This document shows, in pieces, positions 12,611 through 21,287 of a stretch of DNA of 64,000 bases. The translations under genes were made by a program, and so were the position numbers. Where the stretch lies: NCBI RefSeq assembly GCF_000204055.1, contig NW_006768770.1, positions 1,441,623 through 1,505,622 of the forward strand, in the 5' to 3' direction. The stretch comes from Melampsora larici-populina 98AG31. Taxonomy: Eukaryota > Basidiomycota > Pucciniomycetes > Pucciniales > Melampsoraceae. Position 1 is the first letter of the stretch, and each line of letters starts with the position of its first letter. The notes below the pieces were generated by a model. That model did no database searches, was not told where the DNA came from, and saw only the letters and a list, made by a program, of their open reading frames with translations.

Positions 12611-13205
12611 ATGGACAATACCACATCTCTGGCTCCCACATCTACTTCTGCCACACCATCTGAAAATCTCTCTGCTATCATCTCAGATGCTCTGAAGCAA
12701 CAAGCAAGTCAGTTTGAAGCCATCAAATATCACGACTCAAGTCAGCAATCTGAATGTCACAAAGAATACTACAAAAGAGAAGGCCCCACAGCCAACCTCA
12801 TCAACTAGCTCTCAGTGTTTCAGCACTCCACCTGCGCGTAAGGTTTCTGATTGCGCCTCTAACTTGAAGTCTACAAAAACCTCAACTCCACATACCCCTA
12901 CTCCTCTATGCAAGAAACATCTGTTACAAGTGCACAAAGTTGACACTCCCAAAGACTTTAGGTCTTGCAAGATATATGATTTGAATGCTTGAACTCCAAA
13001 TATGATAGATGACTAACAATTTCTAATGTTGTCTTTCTTCTACTACTAGGCCACACTCTATGTTCACATCAAAATGATGTGGGGTCTCTACAAACAAAGT
13101 GACGTTGCCCCAACCCCTGACACAGCCCTTTTAAAGGAGTTCCATGCAGAATTAAACTCTTCTCATATCTCACCACAATGGGCAAGTGCTGGTAGCATTA
13201 AAATA
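12611..13205 (+). pseudogene. Decayed ORF, probably part of a repeated gene family
   Basis: A start at 12611 opens MDNTTSLAPTSTSATPSENL. The coding signal then appears to pass to another frame (Ser/Thr/Pro/Lys-rich, to 12992). It continues after a possible intron in a segment near 13049-13200 that reads HIKMMWGLYKQSDVAP and then LLKEFHAELNSSHISPQW. The last segment looks like real protein, but the parts are in different frames and no clean splice joins were found. It lies directly beside the Ngaro element at 13504 and may itself be derived from a mobile or multicopy gene. Product not recognised. Confidence 0.3.
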
Positions 13206-13503
13206 TGTAAAAACCTCTAACTTGAAACTCCTTACTTGTACTATCAACATAAGAGAATAAGTGAGCCATTCACATAGCCAAGGGGCAGCCCACTTGCTAC
13301 TCTACACGCTGTGCAATAAAAAATGGTAGATGACAGCTCCCCCAAGGAGTCGAGTCAAGCCAGGTTACCTCAGTTCGGTTTTTACAATCATGCACATTCC
13401 CACTTTTTCAATATCAGAAAATACAAAAAATTCTTTCTGTTGATCCATACCTGTTCTCATTTTCACTCATACTAAAAATTCGTATGCTCAGCTATAAAGT
13501 ATG

Positions 13504-13633
13504 GAAATGTGGAACATAAAACTTACAAAACTTAGTATTAAAAAATACTAAAGGAAATAGAAAAGAGTGTGTTTGGGTGAATTCCCTAGGCTAAGTGCCT
13601 AGGGTAAATAAATTGCTTCAAAAAATAATCCCT
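13504..13633 (-). repeat. Ngaro repeat B2 (outer 3' copy)
   Basis: A 130-bp sequence that by eye is identical to 14087-14216. It contains two perfect inverted repeats: CCCTAGGC-taagt-GCCTAGGG, and TTAGTATT-aaaa-AATACTAA. It marks the outer 3' end of the element, beside host sequence at 13503. Confidence 0.9.
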
Positions 13634-13877
13634 ACGGGGTGGCCAGCGGACAACATCATAACTACTAAAAACTCAACGCTAATCTAAGATAAAACACTTC
13701 TTAAAAACATAACCAAACACCCATAATGATATAAGAAATGAGAAAAAATAAAATAATAAGATAATATCAGGTCTGATTAACAGTAGTCCAAACAATTGGA
13801 ACAAATACTCCATTACCATAACACAATATCAAAAAAGACACATTACTCGAAGAAAGGGAACTGGGTGGGTGGGCTGT

Positions 13878-14086
13878 GAAAACTGGATAGGAACTAAAGA
13901 GAAAAGAAGTTGGACGGTTGTGAACACAATGGGTAAGATTCGGTGAGATGGTCAACAGCTCGAATGACATCATCTGTAGATGAAGAAGTAAGCAAAAAGG
14001 TATCCGATCCGTTAGCAATTACATATGTATTGAAAGCCCAAATTTATCCACATTCCCATCAGTTAATAACTCGTTACCAACAACTA
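13878..14086 (-). repeat. Ngaro repeat A2 (internal copy)
   Basis: A 209-bp direct repeat of 19185-19393 with about six single-base differences. It abuts repeat B1 at 14087 with no spacer, as expected for the B1-A2 junction of a split-direct-repeat element. Confidence 0.9.
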
Positions 14087-14216
14087 GAAATGTGGAACAT
14101 AAAACTTACAAAACTTAGTATTAAAAAATACTAAAGGAAATAGAAAAGAGTGTGTTTGGGTGAATTCCCTAGGCTAAGTGCCTAGGGTAAATAAATTGCT
14201 TCAAAAAATAATCCCT
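14087..14216 (-). repeat. Ngaro repeat B1 (internal copy)
   Basis: A 130-bp direct repeat of 13504-13633, identical by eye, placed downstream of the recombinase ORF and directly joined to repeat A2. Confidence 0.9.
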
Positions 14217-14465
14217 CTCCGACCCGCCTACAAACCGTATAGCAGAGTGGTGACGTAGGAGAGTTCTTTCAAAAAAACATAAGATAATTTATCAGTATCC
14301 AATCATAATGGAGACACCCAAAATCATGGTATAAAAACCAATATAAAATCGAACAATAACCATCACAGAGGTATAAAAATACCATTGACCAGTGATAAAA
14401 ACTTTTTAAGACAGAGGCCTAAGAACCATTGACCTGTCTCAAGAAACAATGAATCTAAAGACTCA

Positions 14466-15482
14466 CTAAGAAAACGAAACTCTAGATCCCACGTGAGACG
14501 CATGTCCAATTACGTGATTCTGATTTTCTGGTAACCGTAACGCAACATGACCTCGGACGTAAATCAAGAAAGCTTCTGACGACCAGCGTCCCACACTTTT
14601 AATGTAATCCATATTAGCGCCTGCTTGAGCTAATGCTGTAGCACCACCGGAACGTAATGAATGTCCAGAAAAGGATTTGTCAAAATGACTATGAAAACGT
14701 GTTAAAAACCAAGTTCGAGAAGGCGGAATTCCTTCTGACGTTAGAAAAAGTTCTTTCAAAGTTATGTATTCTTCGTCTCTTGCTCGTAAATAAGCTTTCA
14801 ATAAACCAATCGGACAAGCTGATGAATTGTGAAATTTCTGAATAATAACAGGAGCTCCTAAAAAATTCGTATTGCCTTTTGAATATGGCAAATGATATTG
14901 GACAAATTTCTTGCAAAGTGAGAATTTCAAAGATGATCGAAAAATTAATTTCCTAGAGTTGAAAAACTTTTTTGAATCTGGAACTGTTAGTTCTCCTAAT
15001 CTGTGTAAGCCACCAAAACCCACACCCAACAAAGCTAAAAAGAGTTTATCATCTAAAGAAGAAGATGACTTAGACACAACCAATTCAATATGTTCGACCG
15101 TAAGTGGATTTTTTCGAACCACTGGCTTCGAAAAGTTTTTGATACAGAACTTCATCGTGTCCTTGACTTCTTGATGATGCACTTCACATATAACCGTTGG
15201 AAATTCTAATCTAAAAATGTAACTGATACCAACTAAATAAATCCTGACCGATCTTGGAGATATCATTCGACTATAACATGTAATAAATTCACATAAGTTT
15301 TGTTTATTCGGGATAAAAGGAGAATGAAAATGAGAACAAAATTTTGCAAAGCATCTAAAACCAGATTTGTATTTTTCTAAAGATCTTGGAGCAATAGTCG
15401 ATTGTCGATCTTGGACCGATAGCTTCCGCAATTCTTCAATACTGATGTTTAACATAACTTTCTTCGATTTGGATTTAGCCAT
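14466..15482 (-). CDS. Tyrosine recombinase of the Ngaro element
   Basis: A 338-residue lambda-integrase-like tyrosine recombinase that would integrate the circular DNA form of the element. The N-terminal core-binding part (RSLEKYKSGFRCFAKFC, then SPRSVRIYLVGISYIFRL) is followed by the catalytic domain. Visible catalytic residues are the first Arg in GGLHRLGEL (about residue 160), the HxxR motif in GHSLRSGGATALAQAG (about 275-290), the Trp in GRWSSEAF and the nucleophile Tyr in FLIYVRGH (about 310). The ORF is uninterrupted. Its start lies inside the 3' end of the RT ORF (34-nt overlap in another frame), so translation may depend on reinitiation or a separate start. Length is usual for the family. 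Confidence 0.92.
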   Translation of the reverse strand: MAKSKSKKVMLNISIEELRKLSVQDRQSTIAPRSLEKYKSGFRCFAKFCSHFHSPFIPNKQNLCEFITCYSRMISPRSVRIYLVGISYIFRLEFPTVICEVHHQEVKDTMKFCIKNFSKPVVRKNPLTVEHIELVVSKSSSSLDDKLFLALLGVGFGGLHRLGELTVPDSKKFFNSRKLIFRSSLKFSLCKKFVQYHLPYSKGNTNFLGAPVIIQKFHNSSACPIGLLKAYLRARDEEYITLKELFLTSEGIPPSRTWFLTRFHSHFDKSFSGHSLRSGGATALAQAGANMDYIKSVGRWSSEAFLIYVRGHVALRLPENQNHVIGHASHVGSRVSFS

Positions 15483-17323
15483 ATCCGAGAAGATGGATCA
15501 AAAGTATCTAAATTTGCAGCTTGACCACCACAGGAAAGCGAAGTTTCGATGTTCAAATAGTTTATCGACGATACGTTGACTGCATGACACAGGACTTCCA
15601 ACTTCTCAGGACTTAAAATTGACTTTTGACGTGAAAGAGCGTCGGCTGTTGAATTATTGTCGGCTGAAATGTGCATGACTTTCACATTTGCTCCCGCTTC
15701 AACCAACTGTTTGACGCAATGACTAAACAAAGGGCGAACTATCTTGTTAGGTGCATGAGAATTGAACAAATCCACTACATTCCTAGAATCAGAATGTATA
15801 AAAATACGCTTAGACCCTCTTGCAATGCCAATTTTAACCGCCGAAATTACCCCTAGCAATTCAGCCCAATAGATGTTTCGCGCCGGAGGTGGTAACACGA
15901 AATAATTGCCGATGTTTTGATTAACATCCCAAATACCGATCCCAGTCATGCAAGCGTCGGTATAGAAGTTTTCATCTGCATCCGAAAGATTCCACCTTAA
16001 CAATTCTAACAATAAAATACCATCACTCTTCTTGAAAAAATCAATTAACCAACGTAAATCTTTTTGATTTTCTTTATTTAGTGGAATCTGAAGAAAGCGA
16101 TGTGGCTTATTCCCTGATTTTTCATATAGAATTTGCAACGCAAATCTTCCCCATGGCATAGATGTACATGCCCATGACGCGTGTCCTAAAATTGATTGCC
16201 AATCTTTTAATGAATGTTTCGGTTTTGAGACAAAGTCTTGAAGTGTTTCTATTAAATGAGTCTTCTTGTCTTGATGTAAGCACATTATCATACTTTCTGA
16301 ATCTACTATATGACCAATTATTTCCAGTATTGGACCATGTAATTGTTTTTTCCAAACCCATGGAATGCCTAAAATATCAAACAAATTTAGCAATTTCGCT
16401 TGAGGAAGAGGAATTAAATGATCCTTGAATTTCACAAAGTGTTTTTTCGAACAAACAGCCCACACGTCATCCATCATATTGTTCATATACTTTATACCAA
16501 AAATAAATTCCGCAATCCATAATACTAATGAAAAAACTCCGCACCAGATATGAGGAGAAGCTGATGATCCGAAAGTTAAATTATGATCAACTCTTTTCTT
16601 TTTACCTTTGATCTTGATAATTTGGCGCATCTGATATTGAAAGTGTAGAGGGATAATTCGAAAGGCACCTTCCACATCGGATTTAAATAAAACCACCTCT
16701 CCAAATTCTTTCTTCATCTGAATCAAATAAGGAATAAATGTTTTCAATGAATCATATGCAACTGGAATGTTATCTTTATCAATCAAGTCATTAGGTGAAG
16801 GACGTCCTGCGCTCATGTTCGAACATACACGCATTTTTACCGAATCTTTTTTAGACGTCATCAACAAAGGAATTACTTTCATTCCTGGAAGTAGAATTGT
16901 AAACTCTTCCGAATATCTACCTTTATCGACCTCTTCTTGACATTGATCATCTAACAGCTGTTGATGTTCTTCACAAGATATGTGGTTCGGTCCATCTATA
17001 ATTTCTGATGACGGAATTGAAGAACTGGGCCAAAAACCTATTCGTAAACCTTTGAGGACCGACTTCACAAAAGGCTGATTCGGATGGTTGACCAGCAAAG
17101 TTTCCAATTTGTCTGCGTTAATTGGGGTTACGATCTTAAACAAATGTGGAAATTGTTTCAGAACCAAAATAGCGTCGGTATCCTCAGAAAGTGGAGGCGC
17201 GTCCGGAAAAGGTCGAGCATAAAGACTGGACTCGATCGCTGGAGAAGATCCCGGTTGGTTGACACCGTCCCATACATACCCTCGAAGGAACTTTTGAGAA
17301 ATATTTTCATCAGGCAAACTCAT
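15449..17323 (-). CDS. Reverse transcriptase-RNase H of the Ngaro element
   Basis: A 624-residue polyprotein with an RT domain followed by RNase H. RT motifs in order: MRVCSNMSAGRPSPNDLI (finger region), LFKSDVEGAFRIIPL (motif A, catalytic Asp), FGSSASPHIWCGV (motif B) and YMNNMMDDVWAV (motif C, the Asp-Asp pair). RNase H motifs: FYTDACMTGIGIW (Asp), WAELLGVISAVKIG (Glu), IHSDSRNVVDLF (Asp) and HISADNNSTADALSR (final Asp region). There is no protease and no DDE integrase. No methyltransferase domain is seen, unlike DIRS1. The ORF is intact. It starts 164 nt downstream of the gag stop and overlaps the recombinase ORF. Confidence 0.93.
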   Translation of the reverse strand: MSLPDENISQKFLRGYVWDGVNQPGSSPAIESSLYARPFPDAPPLSEDTDAILVLKQFPHLFKIVTPINADKLETLLVNHPNQPFVKSVLKGLRIGFWPSSSIPSSEIIDGPNHISCEEHQQLLDDQCQEEVDKGRYSEEFTILLPGMKVIPLLMTSKKDSVKMRVCSNMSAGRPSPNDLIDKDNIPVAYDSLKTFIPYLIQMKKEFGEVVLFKSDVEGAFRIIPLHFQYQMRQIIKIKGKKKRVDHNLTFGSSASPHIWCGVFSLVLWIAEFIFGIKYMNNMMDDVWAVCSKKHFVKFKDHLIPLPQAKLLNLFDILGIPWVWKKQLHGPILEIIGHIVDSESMIMCLHQDKKTHLIETLQDFVSKPKHSLKDWQSILGHASWACTSMPWGRFALQILYEKSGNKPHRFLQIPLNKENQKDLRWLIDFFKKSDGILLLELLRWNLSDADENFYTDACMTGIGIWDVNQNIGNYFVLPPPARNIYWAELLGVISAVKIGIARGSKRIFIHSDSRNVVDLFNSHAPNKIVRPLFSHCVKQLVEAGANVKVMHISADNNSTADALSRQKSILSPEKLEVLCHAVNVSSINYLNIETSLSCGGQAANLDTFDPSSRIWLNPNRRKLC

Positions 17324-17487
17324 TTTGGTGTCTTCCTTTACGTCGGTGGTCGTTCTGACAATATAATACAGTTGTCAGTAACTAAAAAAGACTAATCAAT
17401 CCTTATTCAAAATTTTTTTTAGAAATACCAACCCTTCATCAGCATTGCAGGCATTAGAATCTTGAGATTCCTCTCCCTCATACATGA

Positions 17488-19056
17488 TCACATCCTTTGT
17501 GATCTTGTCTGCAATTTTTGACGTTCTGAGAAAACATACTCATACGTCAGATAAAGTCTAGGGAAATTGAAGAAATTTCTAAGAAAAATTATGAGAATCA
17601 AACCGACACAAAGATGGATGCGGGGGCAGCTCTTCTTAAGTTTGCATTCTCCAAGATTATGTGCAAAACAGAACTGTTCATGTACTTTAAGACCTTCGGA
17701 ATCCTCGACCTTGTGTATCCCCCGATGTTTGAAATTAGAGTTGTAATAATTCGGCGAATTATGAACTTTTGTCGGAGATCCTTGATTTTGAAAACTTTGT
17801 TTCGGACGTTGGGAAGAAGGCCGTTGAGATGTTTGAGTGTATGGTTGAGCACTCGTAGAAGCCATTGAAGAACTTCCTTGAAAATTGTCGTCGTATGCTT
17901 TCTGCATGTTCCTGGTTCTGATGGTCCCCAGGCTCTCGTGATTCCAGTCAGCAAACGATACATCTCTCCTGATAGCGAATTGGCTCCGTAGTGCTGCATC
18001 GTAGTTTGCCACACAAATCCAATCTGCTCTGATACCATCTTGCATGAATTCGTCTTTGATGTAATTAGCATATTTAAGAAAGAATTTATAACAGCTAGGA
18101 AAGGCTTCTTGGTATGTCTTTTGGAGGATATCGAAATAATAGAACCACTCTTGAGAATCAACCAGCTTACTAGTTGCTTTCTTGTTCTGCAATTCAATAT
18201 CTTTATCTTTTCCGGCCACGATGAGATTAGTTGCCATGCCTTTCTTCTCAGCCATGAATTCCCATTTGACTCTTCTAAGATTGATATATTTCTCTTGAAG
18301 AAGTTCTTTTGAAAGATTAGATGGGAAATTAGCTGGTTTAACTCTGTCGTTGAATCCTTCAACGGCTTTTGATAAATTTGGAGCATATCCTCAAACTGCT
18401 TTTGCAAAGAGGATAGCACTTTCGGAACAGTTTTCCGTAGCAGTTGGACCAGTATCGATTCTTTCAACCCAGTCCCACGACTTCTGCATTTTCTTCTTCT
18501 TTGATTCTGATTCATCTTCTTCTTCATCATGCACTTCTTTATGACTTTTTTCAGACTGAATTCTTTGTTCAAAAGGAGAAAAAGATCTTTGGCGTTGAGA
18601 GCCATTTTGACGGTCCAGAAGGTCACGTGCTTTCTGGGCATTGTTAATTTGTTCTTGTGTAAGAATTTGAACTTGTTCACCGCCTCGATTGCTCCTGGCA
18701 GGAGATGATCGACGGCTGGACGGTAAATCTTTGGGAAAAGTCGGATTAGAAGAGAGATCAAAGACGTATACTGGATCTTCCTCAGACAACACAGGTCTAG
18801 TTGGTACAGGGCTGTTGTTTGTAAATATTGGCCGATTCTTTGCCCTGTCCATTTCAATAATGTCCGATGCATATCTGGACCATTGTTTATACCAGTTCTT
18901 TGCGGTATAAGGAACGATCTCTGCATAATTTGATCGCACCCAACCCATGGATTTGTTGGTTGAGCCACCTGCTGATTCATAAGCAGTTTTGAGGGCTTCC
19001 AACTTTTCGGTAACCACCCTAGCATGTTCGAAATTAAAGCTATCACCATCACTCAT
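17488..19056 (-). pseudogene. Gag-like ORF of the Ngaro element, interrupted by one stop
   Basis: Two open stretches in one frame (19056-18394 and 18390-17488) are separated by a single TGA at 18391-18393. The first part begins MSDGDSFNFEHARVV and holds a charged, Ser/Arg/Glu-rich region. The second contains helical sequence (SQEWFYYFDILQKTYQEAF), a Ser/Gln-rich linker and a C-terminal cluster CFAHNLGECKLKKSCPRIH. That cluster has C-x7-C-x5-C-x3-H spacing, a CCCH finger rather than the retroviral CCHC knuckle. Position upstream of the RT ORF and the nucleic-acid-binding finger indicate the gag equivalent. The stop could be a recent mutation, a sequencing difference or read through; the sequence alone cannot decide. 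Confidence 0.8.
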
Positions 19057-19184
19057 TGGGATTGATTAAGATAATGAGAAGTTTGAGAAATGTTCTATAA
19101 AAATTCTTTTAGGACGATTCTTTTTTGGATTTTTTGAGCGAAAAAACTTGTCTAAATCTTTCTTTCTCCACTATGTTCTTCTGC

Positions 19185-19393
19185 GAAAACTGGATAGGAA
19201 CTAAAGAGAAAAGAAGTTGGACGGTTGTGAACACAATGGGTAAAATTCGGTGAGATGGTCAACAGCTCAAATGACATCATCTGTAGATGAAGAAGTAAGC
19301 AAAAAGGTATCCAATCCGTTAGCAATTACATATGTATTGAAAGCCCGAATTTATCCACATTCCCATCGGTTAATAACTTGTTACCAACAACTA
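19185..19393 (-). repeat. Ngaro repeat A1 (outer 5' copy)
   Basis: A 209-bp copy of the repeat at 13878-14086 at the upstream end of the element, about 130 bp before the gag start. In this element type the A1 repeat is expected to hold the promoter; no specific motif could be assigned. Confidence 0.88.
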
Positions 19394-19413
19394 TAAATTT
19401 TCCTGACACCTAT

Positions 19414-19715
19414 AGGGGTTCTCAAAGTTGGCCCGGTTTCAAGAAAACCCAGTTGACACTACAAAAAATATAATGTTTTCCGGGCAGAAAACGCAAATAT
19501 TGATATACAAAAATATTGAGCGGTGAGGAGGAGGGCAAAAAATACAAAAAAATATGGCTGTTGTTCCTGGTGTTGAGAGCTTCAATCTGAGTATTTTTCT
19601 GTATTTTTAGAGTGCATATTGTTGAACGTACTAACAAAAACTCCATATTCATCAGATATACACCTGTAACAGATGCTGAAATTTGGTTCCTCAGATTGGA
19701 GAGGACAATTGGAAA
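19414..19715 (+). repeat. Left terminal inverted repeat of the DNA transposon
   Basis: About 300 bp whose reverse complement matches 20907-21284. Matching words include gttttccgggcagaaaacgc, ctgttgttcctggtgttgag and ctcagattggagaggacaat. Small differences and the insertion in the right arm show that the arms have diverged. Confidence 0.85.
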
Positions 19716-20906
19716 TCTACAAATGCTCATAAATTTTGCAATTGGCAAGGAAAACACTCGATTATTGGTTCATTAGAAAGCTGAACTCTGTCTCTAGATC
19801 TTTCATTGAGGTGATGGGGCTGTGTCCAGCTTTGCAAAGAATCTATGTGGCTTTGAAGAAGATATTTCAAAGTGACTATAGCTGCCTTGTGAGAGAAAAT
19901 GAAGCCTTGAATCATTATTAAGACATTTAGAGAGAGACTGGGGCTTTCTAATGAGCCTAAAAGCGAGTCTTTTGAGCAAGAATTGCAAATTTTATGAGCA
20001 TTTGTAGAACTAGAGAATATGCGGGCATGCCCGCAACAGGTGTCCGGGACTCCAAAATAACAATCTAATTCCTCAATTGAATTCAACACTGTTACCACAT
20101 TCTCTATTATTTTTTAATAGACTACATTTGGGGCCTGGAGAGCTAATTCCTCTTGAATTCCTCTTGAATCAAGATTAACACCAAACGCAAAATCAATTGT
20201 TAATTGCAGTAAAGCTGAGCGATTAAGACTATACAGTGGATGATGAGTAATCATGAAGACGGAGCAAAAAAGGGCGGTATTTATAGAGCTAAGGACAGAG
20301 TTTGAACTAAAGGAGTGCGGAGGCTATTAACAAAAGCAAAAGCAAGCTATATGTAGAGAAGCATTGATGAGATAAGATTGAAAAGCACAAAAGAGGAGCG
20401 TAAGAAAAAAAAAGTCAGAGATAACCAAAGGGATCCGAATATGCGACAGCAAGGCAAGAGGAAATCAAAGAGAACAATATAGGAGGTGGTAAGAGACAGA
20501 AACGAAAGCGGGGGAAGAAGCGCGATAACAGTAGGAAAAGGAAAAGGGTGGAGGATACGGCATTGAAGGTAGAGCGGATAACAAAAGAAAAAGAAACAAA
20601 ACGCACAGAAAATGCAAAAGCAGAGAGGATGCACATTAAAAGAACAGTAGAAAAAGAACAATGGAATTTCTGATAGCAGAAAAAAACAAAAAGGAGACAA
20701 CACACAGAGTAAAAGATCGGGGCAAAAGCTGACAAGACTAAAAAAAGCGGCGATGGAACCCGACTAAGATTGGGACTAAAAGAAAATGGAAAAGCAGAGA
20801 AAAGAAAAGCAACAAATAGAAGGCCAATAACAAACGGGTCGGGATTGGAACGGAACATGGAACCGAACTCATGCGGGCCTGTTCTACGTTTTTATATATT
20901 AGATTC

Positions 20907-21284
20907 AAATTGTCCTCTCCAATCTGAGGAACTGAACTTCAGCATCTGTTACCGGTGTATATCTGATGAATATGGGGTTTCTTGTTAGTACATTCAACAA
21001 TATGCACTCTAAAAATACAAAAAAATACTCAGATTGAAGCTCTCAACACCAGGAACAACAGCCATATTTTTTTGTATTTTTTGCCCTCCTCCTCACCGCT
21101 CAATATTTTTGTGTATCAATATTTGCGTTTTCTGCCCGGAAAACATTATATTCTTTGTAGTGTGACCCGGTTGCTTTTTGGCAGTAACCTTGTGTATCGA
21201 GTTGACATTTGTTGACAGATCACAGCCAAAAAGTCAACTGGGTCAACTGGGTTTTTACAAACCGGGCCTACTTTGAGAACCCCT
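20907..21284 (-). repeat. Right terminal inverted repeat of the DNA transposon
   Basis: Inverted copy of 19414-19715 with an extra 81 bp at 21164-21244. The extra piece is itself bounded by an imperfect inverted repeat (gacccggttgctttttggc and gccaaaaagtcaactgggtc). Confidence 0.85.
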
Positions 21285-21287
21285 TAT

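Larger units (their letters stand above)
13504..19393 (-). mobile_element. Ngaro/DIRS-type tyrosine-recombinase retrotransposon
   Basis: A near-complete 5.9-kb element read on the minus strand. From its 5' end (right) to its 3' end (left) the order is: repeat A1 (19185-19393), gag-like ORF (17488-19056), RT-RNase H ORF (15449-17323), tyrosine recombinase ORF (14466-15482), repeat B1 (14087-14216), repeat A2 (13878-14086), a 244-bp spacer, repeat B2 (13504-13633). This A1-ORFs-B1-A2-B2 order is the split direct repeat arrangement known for Ngaro and PAT-like elements, and no methyltransferase domain follows the RNase H, which also favours Ngaro over DIRS1. The elements replicate through a circular DNA intermediate integrated by the recombinase, so no target-site duplication or DDE integrase is expected, and none is seen. 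One in-frame stop interrupts gag; the other two ORFs are intact. Confidence 0.9.
19414..21284. mobile_element. Non-autonomous DNA transposon with long terminal inverted repeats
   Basis: The ends are AGGGGTTCTCAAAGT and its inverted complement. The inverted similarity runs for about 300 bp on each side (left arm 19414-19715, right arm 20907-21284). The right arm is longer because of an 81-bp insertion. A 3-bp TAT on both sides (19411-19413 and 21285-21287) is a candidate target-site duplication. The 1.2-kb interior has no transposase-like ORF, so the element would need enzyme from elsewhere. The superfamily is uncertain. It inserted 20 bp from the end of the Ngaro element. Confidence 0.82.

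Noticed and set aside
17598..19052. 484-codon minus-strand ORF overlapping gag in another frame
   Set aside because: It lacks any gag or other domain signature, while the alternate frame carries the CCCH finger and gag-like composition; its openness looks like a by-product of biased codons.
20347..20858. Two overlapping minus-strand ORFs of 118 and 147 codons
   Set aside because: They are Phe/Leu/Ser strings caused by the pyrimidine-rich strand inside a transposon.
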